Positions 28,686-38,700 of a stretch of DNA of 64,000 nucleotides are shown here, piece by piece. The DNA comes from Bin55 sp965205965. Lineage in GTDB: Bacteria; Pseudomonadota; Gammaproteobacteria; Pseudomonadales; Azotimanducaceae. Where the stretch lies: positions 1,302,001 to 1,366,000 of the forward strand of contig CBDBHT010000008.1 of NCBI GenBank assembly GCA_965205965.1, read 5' to 3'. Each line of letters opens with the position of its first letter. Position 1 is the first letter of the stretch. Below the pieces are notes generated by a model. It was not told the origin of the DNA, did no database searches, and was given only the letters and a program-made list of their open reading frames with translations. A program made the position numbers and the translations under genes.

Positions 28686-29908
28686 ATGATTCGGAAAGAT
28701 TATACGCACAATGCCACGAAGAAGTCGGCATGTCATCATCTGGCGGACGATGAGGAGTTTGTGAGGCGGCTGGTGCAAGAGACGCTCAACGAGGTGCTGG
28801 AGAGTGAGATGACGGAGTTTCTGGGAGCGGGCAAGAGCGAGCGGACGAAGACGCGTCAGGGCTACCGTTCTGGATACTACTGGCGCGATCTGACGATGAA
28901 GGTGGGCGAGATCGAGCTGAGGGTTCCGCAGGAACGCGGCGGCCAGTTCAGCACGCGGGTGTTCGAGAGCGCTATCAGCGTTCGGAGAAGGCCCTGGTGG
29001 CGGTGCTGTCGGAGATGTATGTGCAGGGGGTCTCGACGCGTCGGGTGAGCCGACTGGCGGAAGATCTGTGCGGTCACGAGTTTTCACCGGCGACGATCTC
29101 GGCCATGGTGTCGAAGCTGGACGCGTCGCTGAAGGCGTTTGCGGAACGTCGGCTGGAGGAGGCGTATCCGTATGTGCTGCTGGATGCCCGGTATGAGAAG
29201 GTGCGAGAGGAGGGCTCGGTGCGTTCCCGGGCGGTGCAGATTGCCCTCGGGATTGACGGCGAGGGTCGGCGTCAGGTGTTGGCGGCGGAGGTGGCGAACC
29301 GGGAAAGCGAGGTGTCGTGGACGGAATTCCTCTCGCATCTGAAGGAACGTGGCCTGCGGGGAGTCGAGTATGTGGTCTCGGACAGTCATGAGGGATTGAA
29401 GCATGCGATCTCGAAAGTGCTGCCGACCGCGCTGTGGCAACGGTGCTGCGTCCATTTTCTGCGCAATGCCAGGGACAAGCTGTCCCGGAGTGCTGATCCC
29501 GCGTGTCTGGAGGGTTTGAAACGGTTGTGGGGCTGTGAGCATGTCGGGGAGGCTCGTGAGGCACTGGGTGCCTGGGTAGCCCGTTGGGGCGATGAGAAAG
29601 GGTTGGGCAGGCTAGTGGAATGGGTCGAGGATCATGTCGAGGAGACGCTGACGGTGTATCGGCTGCCCAGGGAACATCGCCTGCGGATGAAGTCCACGAA
29701 CATGCTGGAGCGGTACAACGAGGAGCTCCGTCGGCGCACGCGTGTCGTCCGGATCTTCCCGAACGCGGAGTCCTGTCTGCGTCTGATCTTGGCACTTGCG
29801 GCGGAGACCCATGAGCGGTGGCTGACGGGGCAGCGTTATCTATATGGCCGGATCGGCGTGGTTCGCGCATCCGAACCGGAATCCGAGACATGGCAGGAGG
29901 CGGCATGA
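28686..29908 (+). pseudogene. IS256 (mutator-type) transposase with one frameshift
   Basis: ATG 28686 follows AAGGAG at good spacing (MIRKDYTHNATKKSACHHLA). The N-terminal frame reads through QGYRSGYYWRDL and FSTRVFE, then two extra bases near 28965 (GAGAGCGC where GAGCGC is expected) shift the frame. The second frame carries ALVAVLSEMYVQGVSTRRV, YPYVLLDARYEKVREEG (first Asp), LRGVEYVVSDSHEGLKHAI (second Asp), LWQRCCVHFLRNA (mutator CxxH-like block) and TNMLERYNEELRRRTRVVR (catalytic Glu). One 2-bp lesion only, so decay is recent. Confidence 0.92.
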
Positions 29909-29930
29909 AACGCCCGAAAATTTCGCGCCG

Positions 29931-29964
29931 AGCGGAGACCCGCCCATATGGGCGGGTCTCCGCT
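29931..29964. terminator. 34-bp perfect palindrome of IS256-2
   Basis: It is identical to 1631-1664 and lies between the transposase stop and the IS end. The long GC stem has no U-run after it. Confidence 0.5.
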
Positions 29965-30838
29965 CCCACCAGAAATTGCAGAAGATTCTTGACACAACTG
30001 ATTCCCGAATCGAGAACCTGAAGTCGACCACCTTCTGTGGCACGCGGCTGACCCGCCGTCGGATTGCGGACATTCAGAAGACGGTAGCCCTATTTCCAGC
30101 TCTGAGCCACCATGAGCTGGCTTCCACCCTGTGCAGTCATCTTGGGCTGGTTCACGCCGAAGGGTCAGAATGTCGACTGGCGTCCTGTCTGCGGATGCTG
30201 GAGCAGCTGGAGTCCGGCGGCATACGAGTCGCTCGGATCCGGGCTCCGCCATAGAGTGCGGGTTGAAGGATCTGATGCCACTGGAACTGGAGGTTGTGGC
30301 GGAGGGGGAGGCCGTTGAGGAATGGAAGGAACTGATGGACCGGCATCATGAGCTGGGTTACCGGCATCCGTTCGGCTGTTTCCTGCGCTACTGGCTGCGG
30401 GATCGTCGGGGTCGCAAGCTGGGCTGTCTGCTGCTTGAAGGGGGCACGACCCGGCTTCCCTGTCGTGACGCCTGAATTGGCGGGCGGGGGTCGGGATCGG
30501 GCGAAGCGTCTGAAGGGGGTCGTGAGCAACTCCCGGTTCCTGATTTTTCCTTGGGTTCGCCGGGGTCCGTATCTGCCCTCGAAGGCACTGTCGATGGCGG
30601 TTTGGCGGGCTACCCGGGGACTGGAAGGAGCGGGCACGGCTTGGAGCCGGTACTGGCGGATATAGGTCATGATTCGTCAAAATAGCAATAAAATAGAGGT
30701 GTCCAGCTGGATCAACACATTCGGGGACGTCCCGAGGCCTCATGTCGCCCTGACGCGGTCAAGGCCCCCGCATATCGGCCCCATGTTTCAATGCACGACG
30801 ACATGCCGTGTGAGCCGCCTGAAAACGTCGGTTTCCCG

Positions 30839-32518
30839 CAGCAATTCCCCGTATAGCCCCAACCCCGCTATAGGTATGGGCTTTGCGCATTGGCTTTCGC
30901 AATAATAAGAGCGTAGGCTTATCGTTTGAGGGTGGATGATAGGTTAATATAGAGTTACCAGACAAACGAGGTATCCAAGGATGGGTGCATTGAAGTTGCG
31001 CAAGGATGTGAGCAAGCCCGGATTGCTGCGGGTGGTTCGTGAAGTATTTGAGGGGGTCGTTGAGAAGGTTTGCGGGCGGAAGTTTTCCACCGGCGACTGT
31101 CTGATGTCGGGTCTGGCGGTGTTTCTGGAGAAGCACGCTTCGCTGCTGCAGTTTGATTTAACGAGGCACCGGCACTCGGTGGTGGAGATGAATCTGCATC
31201 GTCTGTACGGTCTGGCGCAGGTTCCCTGCGACACGACCCTGCGCCGTCGCCTGGATCCGATCTCGCCGGTGCGGTATCGGCGGGCGTTTCAGCAGGTTCT
31301 GCAACGCGCCCAGCGCGGCAAGGCACTGCAGCGGATGTCGGCGTGGCGCGGTCATTATCTGGTAGCCGTGGATGGTACCGGCACCTTTTCCTCCCAGCGG
31401 GTTCACGGTCCGTGCTGTCTGCAGGCCCGGCACCGCAACGGTTCGACCACGTACTCCCATCAGCAGTTGTGTGCGGTGATGGTGCATCCGGATCAGCGGC
31501 AGGTGCTGCCGATGGCGATAGAAGCGGTTTGCAACGGGGATGGCTCGACGAAGAACGACTGCGAGCGGGGTGCCTGGGCCCGGCTAGTTCCGGTCCTGGC
31601 TTCGCTTTATCGGCGCATGAAGCTGATCGTGATTGCCGATGGGCTGTTCTCGCAGGGTCCCCAGATCCGGCTGCTGCAGGAGCATGGACTGCGCTTTCTG
31701 CTGGTGGCTCGGGCGGGCGACCATCCGCATCTGCAGGCTCAGCTGGATCGTTCCGATGCGCCCTGGTTTGCAGATCCCTCGCCCGAAGGGCAGGAGCGGG
31801 ATCGCCAGCTGCGCGTGGTGCCGGAGGTGGAACTGAATGCTGCGAACCCCGACCTGAAGGTCCAGGTGCTGCAGAGCTCGGAGCGGCGTGGCTCCGGCGA
31901 GGATGCGCGGCGGGCGTTCACCTGGGTCACCGATCTGCCGCTCAATCCGCATAACGCCAGCGAACTGGCTCGCGCGGCTCGCAGTCGCTGGAAGATCGAG
32001 AACGAGACCTTCAACACGCTGAAGAACGTCCAGTACCTGGAACACAACTTCGGACACGGAACCCAGCACCTGTCGGATACTTTCGCTGCGCTGATGCTGC
32101 TGGCGTTCCTGATCGACCAGCTGCTGGAAATGGCCTGCCCCGTCATGAAGCAAATCTTCGCCAAGTGCTATACCCGAACCGCGACGTGGGAACGTCTGCG
32201 CAGCAGTTTCTGTGCGGTAGCCTTCCGCAACTGGCAGGAACTGTACGGCCACGCCCTCGGGATCTACACCGCGTACCTCGCCTACGATACGTCCTGACGG
32301 CCGACCGCCTCTCCAGCTGCTCGATGAAGAAGGGATCGGGACGTCGTCCCGAGGCCCCATGCCGCCCTGACGGTCAAGAGACCTGCATATCGATGCCCGG
32401 AACCCGTTCCAACGCACGACGACATGCCATGCAAACCGTCTGAAAACGTCGGTTCCCCGTACCGAAACATGAAAAGACCGACATCAAGCCCAAAATGAAA
32501 CTATACGGGGAATTGCTG
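30839..32518 (+). mobile_element. IS-R2, complete copy
   Basis: The ends are CAGCAATTCCCCGTATAG and its inverse. The length is 1680 bp, with an exact 9-bp duplication GGTTTCCCG at 30830-30838 and 32519-32527. It is nearly identical to IS-R1, so it transposed recently. Confidence 0.95.
30981..32297 (+). CDS. IS-R2 transposase (DDE, RWKIENETF group)
   Basis: This 438-aa product is intact and differs from the IS-R1 protein by about ten residues (for example VFEGVVEKVCG for VFEGVVEEVCG, PEVELN for PEAELN). The catalytic blocks VAVDGTGTFSSQ, IVIADGLFSQGP and SRWKIENETFNTLK are unchanged. With both ends intact and a perfect target duplication, this is among the likeliest currently active transposases in the window. 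Confidence 0.9.
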   Translation: MGALKLRKDVSKPGLLRVVREVFEGVVEKVCGRKFSTGDCLMSGLAVFLEKHASLLQFDLTRHRHSVVEMNLHRLYGLAQVPCDTTLRRRLDPISPVRYRRAFQQVLQRAQRGKALQRMSAWRGHYLVAVDGTGTFSSQRVHGPCCLQARHRNGSTTYSHQQLCAVMVHPDQRQVLPMAIEAVCNGDGSTKNDCERGAWARLVPVLASLYRRMKLIVIADGLFSQGPQIRLLQEHGLRFLLVARAGDHPHLQAQLDRSDAPWFADPSPEGQERDRQLRVVPEVELNAANPDLKVQVLQSSERRGSGEDARRAFTWVTDLPLNPHNASELARAARSRWKIENETFNTLKNVQYLEHNFGHGTQHLSDTFAALMLLAFLIDQLLEMACPVMKQIFAKCYTRTATWERLRSSFCAVAFRNWQELYGHALGIYTAYLAYDTS

Positions 32519-32643
32519 GGTTTCCCGTACCCAAACACGGAAAGACCGATGTCAAGCCCAAAATGAAACTATACGGGGAATTGCTGGCACGACGTTTAGC
32601 AAAATGGATCGTGTTCGTCATATATTACCCATCGATCCCACCA

Positions 32644-32671
32644 AAAAACCCGGGCAAGCCCGGGTTTTCTG
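32644..32671. terminator. Intrinsic terminator between IS-R and the autotransporter
   Basis: AACCCGGG CAAG CCCGGGTT forms an 8-bp stem with a 4-nt loop. A runs precede it on the plus strand and T runs follow, so it works in both directions. On the minus strand it lies ~70 bp past the stop codon of the giant gene and ends in TTTTTT, making it that gene's terminator. It also shields the gene from read-through of the IS cluster. Confidence 0.85.
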
Positions 32672-32737
32672 GTTCCAAGAAGTCCTCAGCCTACGCCATG
32701 GACTTCAAATAGTGCGATTCTTCGTTCATCCCACCAT

Positions 32738-35700
32738 TTAGAAGCGCATCGTGCCTCGTACGCTAACCTGCACATCGGATTCGCTCAACCCGTAGTCAAC
32801 GCGACCCGCCGAAAATTCCATCTCGAACGGGGAATTGTTCACCTGATGGAGACGCGCACCTAATAAGGTCTCCTTATACGACGCACCAGCCGACCCGAGG
32901 TCTAAGAAGGGAGTGAGCATATACCGGTCATTGACGACCTTGAAACCGTAACCCATTTGCGCATCCACTGCGAAGCGTTGATATTCCCCTATAAACTCAT
33001 CAACCGAAGACCCGAGAGTCTGACCCTGCCAGAGGTCATCCGACTGGCTGAACGAGGTATCACCCCAAGAAGGCTGTAAGCTCAACGAGAAGCCTGCACC
33101 ATCCGCTGCGGGAGACACCGAAGCCATGACACTAAACCCGGAGTCCGAGTAATCCTCTGACGTATGGACTGCCATGAACCTTGCTTTCGCTTCGATGCTC
33201 ATGGTCCCCGAGCACACCCTTACGCCACCAGCGACTTCAAGACCGGTCCCCGTGCTTTCTCCATCACCGCCATCTTGTCGGACACCCAGTTGACCGAAGG
33301 GAGTGAACGATGCACCCTCATCCATTTCATTTCTCCACGAACCCTCAATGGCGGCTCGGAAGCGATTGACTGACGCCTCCAGACCATCCACTGAGCCACT
33401 ATCGGATTCCGTCTCAAGATTCGCGGCACCAAAATCACCGACCAGTGCCAAACTCATGTCGCCCACCGGGAGGAGCTCATAGCGTCCGCCAACCATAAAG
33501 AGCGTCAGAGACAGGTCACCGGTAGCGGTCGAAGTAGTCCCCGCAAGGGTAGTCTCCGCCTCGCCGGAACCCGTGCCAAACAAACCCCAGACGGTGGACG
33601 TTTCCGTGGGACTCATGCGACCGTAGGGAATGAACGTGGTCAGCGACGTTTCCAATGTCTGCGATGCCGTCCCATACTCGTAGTCCGATTCACTGGAGTT
33701 CCGGGCGACTGCTACACCCACGACGTTGCGATTAAAGGCCATATCGACACCGAGATACATGGAAGTAGCCGCGCCATCATAATTCGCACCCTCGAACGAT
33801 TGCTGATCGGCCGCCCCCCAGATCGACAACTTGGAGTCCCCATTCATCTTGACCAGGAAGTCGCTACCGCCAAACGGTATGGCACTTCCCAACGCGGGCG
33901 ATGACCCGAAGGCTCCACCAAGGGACGAGAACAAGGCACTACCATCGCCGTAGCCTTCACCTTCACCACTGGACGTGACGAACTGCCTCAGGAAATCAGC
34001 ACTACTCAGCATCGAGGTAAGCGACATGCCATCATCGCTCGAATCCCGATTCAGTCGTCCACCCACGCTATCCGAGACGCTTTGCAAAATGTTCCTGCCT
34101 ACGCTCGCGAGCACCTCGTTAGCGACCGCCTTGATCTCGCTGTCGCTGACGGCTACATTGAACGTCGTCGTCGCCGATAAGCCACCCACATCCGTCGCGG
34201 TGACGGTAACTACCGCGGAACCCGCCGCTCCCGGATCTACGGTAGCCATCTTCGTATCGTCGTCCACGGAGACGACGGCAACGTTCGCCGGGTCAGCCTC
34301 CGCTACATACGTGAGCGCATCCGCACCACCATCATCGGTGAAGACGTTGATCGCCACGTCTCGAGATTCGCCGCCCACTTGCAGCGTGAAAGACTCGATC
34401 TCACCACTAACAGATGGGTAACCGTTAACCGTCACGTTGAAATCGCCTTCACCCGTCTCATTCATAGCGTCGGTAGCGGTGACGGTAATCTGAGTCGTTC
34501 CGCTCCCCACACCGGCTACCGTACACACGGAGCCAGCAATCGTCGCAGTAGCCACGCTCTCGTTACCCGTCACGCAATCGTACGTCAGCGTGGCGACATC
34601 CTCATCATCGCTGGTATACGCCGCAATATCCACGGATCCCGAGGCGTCCTGATTGATCTGCACAGGATCAATGGCAGCAATCACCGGCTTCTGGTTTACG
34701 AAGACTTGCATCGTATCTTCGACGTATTCGTCCATCGAGTCCGTGGCGGTGACCGTAATCGTAGCCGCACCAGCCCCAGCAGCCGTCACCATGATCATAC
34801 TACTACCTTCACCCGCACTGGCCGTGGCAACCGCCGGATTATCGCTCACTGCCGTGTACCTCAATTGATCATCGTCGTCGCGATCTCGGAAGTGAGATCC
34901 TACGTCCACTGCACCGGAGCCATCACTTCTCAACTGAACATCCGCCAACTCGGAGCCCTCCACAATCTCCGGCTTCCAGTTGACCGATACAGCGATGCTG
35001 TGACTTGCGGATTCCTCAAAACTGTCCGTCCCGGTTATTTCGACCTCAGTAGTACCGGACCTGTTCGCAACCGCTATCATGATGTCCTCTCCGCGAACGG
35101 ATACTGCAGCAATATCCGCATCTCCACTCGTCGCCGTCACGGCCAAGGTGTCATCCTCATCCGGATCCACGAAGATCGCGTCAAAATCGATAGCTCGCGA
35201 AGTACCGGTATCCGCTGCCGGACTCCTCAGCCTAACGGCAATAGGAGCCTCCGGATTGATCCCCGGACGCGCGTTGACTAAAACCTCAATGGTATGATCC
35301 ACGGACGCATAGCCATCCGTTGCCGTAAGCGTGACGTCGGCGGTGCCTGAACCCGTGGCACTGATGGTTATCGACGTGTGATCGTTCGAAACCCCTACCT
35401 CCACGACTCCGCTATCGGAACTAGACCCCGTCACCTCCAGCTCGTCTCCTTGATCCGGATCCTCAAAAATGTCCGATACTTCATACGTATGCGTACCATC
35501 GCTTGCCAGTCTAAGGGATTCATCCGCCCCACTGACCACCTCCGGCTCCGAGTTGACCACGACCTCAAACGCAACCGTGGCGGATTCCAAACCGTCAGAC
35601 GCGGTGAGTGTGATCGTGGCGGAACCCACGTTCTCAGCACGAATATCAACCTCGGACCCGTCGCTCGAGACGTCCACGGTAACTATTCCCGTATCCGAAC

Positions 35701-38700
35701 TTTCCGCCTCAACGGTGACGGTATCACCGGCATCATCATCGCTCACCCCAGTACGAAGCGTTTGGGATTCGTCAGGCGAGAGCGTAATCTCGAGCCCATC
35801 AATCGCATCGCCAAACTCCGGAGGGCTGTTCACCGTAACGCTGAGCGTGGTGCTGCCCGATTCCAGACCATCGTCCGCGGTCACCGTCACGGTGGCCGTA
35901 CCCGATGCCTCGGCATCCAAAATTAACCACCACTCATCCGCCTCATCCGCATCACCAGGAGGATTGATAAACATGGCCTCAGCCCTGACGATACTCGAAT
36001 CACTCGAACTCGCCGTCACGCCCAATCCCGAAATAGTCTCCGCGTCAAAGTCCCCATCCGCAACCATATCTTCAATGTTGATCTTGACGTTGTTGGCACC
36101 GGACGCATCACTCGCAATACGCCGATCCCCAATGGCGTCAACCCTGGGGGCATGGTTGACCGATACCCCAAACGTCAGCGTGGCCGTGCCGCCGTTGCCA
36201 TCATCCGCCGTGACCGTGACCGTATCCGTATCACCATCAGAACCGCTGGCAGATTTGCCGATCGTCAGCATCGTATCGCTCACGGTAGCATCTACTGCCG
36301 AACCCGAAACCGCAGCCGAATACGTCAGCGTATCGTCAACGTCCGAATCCGAGAAGTGGGGTGCCAAGTCTATGGCTTCGGATGCGGAACCGTCACTTTT
36401 AACCACTTGATCCGAAATGCCGCCCCCTACGAGCACGGGAGGTGCGTTGGGAGGCGTAGGCGGTTCATCCAATCGATGCACGATCTGTTGATTCGTCTGC
36501 GCCGGTATCGCTGAACGCCGATCATTGATGACCACGTAAGCACCCACGGTGACGGTGACTTCCTCGTGACCCGGCTCCTCCGGCTCCTCCGGATCTTCTG
36601 GATCTTCTGGATCTTGCGGATCTTGCGGATCTTCTGGATCTTGCGGATCTTCTGGTACCGCGGTGATCGTCAGCAAGGAACCGCTGATACTCACCTCAAC
36701 GGTATCCGTATCCGCCACCGCGTCAAACTCCAGCTCATCTATATACGCGGAATCTTCATCTTCATCAAAGAACAGTCCCTCCTCCGCGTCCAGCAAGTCA
36801 ATGGTCACGGGGACACCCACGCCCACTTCAATAGGCGCACGCGCCGGCGACCGTGACAGCGGATCATTGGCGTCCGCAAGAATGACGTCGAACGTGTACG
36901 TATCGGTCCCGCCGGGAAAGCCATCGCTCACTTGCACCGTGACCTTGAATAAAGGATCGTCCTCATAGTTGAGCTGATGATCCTCTCGCAGCAGAACCTG
37001 ACCTACTTCAGGATCATCTTCGTCCTCCGGGTCATCGTTGTTCACCGCAAAACTATCAGCGTGCGACCCCACGATGGAATACACCAGCTCATCATTCTCC
37101 GTTACCCCGTCCACCTCCTGGGTAGCCTCATGATGAATCGGCAGGATGATCGCACCATCGTCATCCGTATCATAATCCGCGGGATTCGGATGCTCCGACA
37201 GACTCACCGCCGAGAAATTCGCAGACGGGTCAAACTGAGGCGGAAGGTTACTCTCCTTCACGTGCACCTCAAACGTGATCTCTTTCTTCAAGGCCTTGTC
37301 TTCATCGTCGATCCTCTCGTCGTCCTCTTCGTCCTCTTCGCGATCCGCTGCCTCGAGCTTGATCGTATACGTACCCACGTAGTCCGACGCCTCCGCACCT
37401 CTCGTCGCCGGCTTCAACGTAATCACCGCCGTCTCGCCTTGAACCGTGACCTCCATATAATTCCGCCGGTTCAATAATTCCGCCGAATACAACAGCACGT
37501 CCCCATCCGGATCTTCAAAGATCTCCGAAAAATCAATAACCAGCCGCGGCGGATTGCTATCCTCAACGGATCCGTCACCGCCCGTGAGCATGGTCCGCAT
37601 CTGATTATCCAGCAACTCCTGTGCCGACACCGGCTTCGTCACCAGCTCCGGGGACTCATTGACGTTCGTAATCTCAACGCGGATGATCTCAGGCTCCGAC
37701 CGCGCCCCATAATTATCTTCCGCTACGATGTGCACGATCTTCGTCTTGTCGCTACCCAACTTGTCGTAATCGAAGTTAATGTCCTTCTCTCTGTCCGATG
37801 CCTTCGGCCTGAGCTGAATCGACAGCCGTCCATTGTCCAACTCCTGATAGCCGCCAACTCTACAGGCGTGATCGCTCGGCTCCACGGCGAACTCGTACCC
37901 ATTCGGACCCTCAAGATGGAAGCACACCGTATCCTCATCGTCCGTGTCCGAAACCACGAACTTGGGATCCCGCTCCCCGTCCACGGTCACCGTGTTCTCT
38001 TCAATTTCGTACGCTCTCACACTCGAGATGAAACGCGGTCCATCGTTTAACGTACGCTTGACCGATAACTCGAAAGATGCAGCTTCTTCACTGGACAGGG
38101 GCCTATCGTCATCATCCGTCGCCACTATATAGACCTTACACTGCGTACTATCAACGTCCAAGTCGTGATCCGGCACGATATAAAGGTCATTATTGACAAA
38201 TGTCAACTCCGCACCCACGGCAGTGCCATCCTCACTATCACTCCATACACATTCGCCGGTAGGGGCTTCGCCGCCGTTATCATTAGTGATCTTGAACCTT
38301 AACGTGGTGTCCGCATCAGGATCCTCAAATTTATCGGCAAATTCTTCCGTCGTTATGATCACCGTACCCGGATCGTCGTCGTCAAACTCCGTCACGCCCG
38401 TTATACCGATATTCTCAAGAAACCTCTGATCCTCCTCCTCAATGTCGTCACCACCGAGATATACGGGCGCCTCATTCACGTTCCTCAACGCCAGATTCAG
38501 CCTGACGGGTGCAGAAACCCCACCGTAATTGTCGCGGACTGTAATAATCAACGGGAAAATCTTCTGCTTTTCGAAATCGAAATCCTCCGTAACATCAACT
38601 ATACCGTCAGTAATGTCAACCAACCTAGGCTCATCATCCTGACCATAATCGACAGAATGCGCTAAGGCCAGCACAACCTTCGTAGAATCTCCGTCATCGA

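Larger units (their letters stand above)
28525..29998 (+). mobile_element. IS256-2, full-length
   Basis: The ends are GTTGTGTATAAATTTG and, inverted, GTTGTGTCAAGAATCTTC. The length is 1474 bp. The flanks (CTCGCCCG, TGATTCCC) show no 8-bp duplication, so a deletion or recombination has replaced one side. That fits the missing ISNCY-3 5' part. Confidence 0.88.
27894..30665 (+). mobile_element. DruA-IS4-3, truncated and invaded
   Basis: The 5' end CAATGGCATTCGGATTAACG is at 27894. The leader is broken at TAGTTA (28035-28040) by ISNCY-3, which is itself cut by IS256-2 (28525-29998). The DruA frame resumes at 29999 (SRIENLKSTTFCGTRLTRRR). Pieces of the DruA-like region follow with frameshifts: MDRHHELGYRHPFGCFLRYW, GCLLLEGGTTRLPCRDA then TGA, and FPWVR...LPSKALSMAV. 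Homology ends at about 30665, before the IS4 domain. This copy shows the ancestral junction AAGGGGGTCGTGAGCAAC, which reads through the point where the 58-kb copy has G10. Confidence 0.82.
30721..32586 (+). mobile_element. IS-R 3'-end remnant hosting IS-R2
   Basis: The stretch 30721-30838 matches the post-transposase region of IS-R1 (7330-7445). It is interrupted by IS-R2 and resumes at 32519 (GGTTTCCCG then TACCCAAACACGG), ending CTATACGGGGAATTGCTG at 32586. It has no coding content. An IS-R copy has therefore landed inside the tail of an older relative. Confidence 0.82.

Noticed and set aside
36568..36659. Short tandem repeats that could suggest a CRISPR array
   Set aside because: The 9-bp units have no spacers and lie in frame inside a coding region; no cas genes are present.
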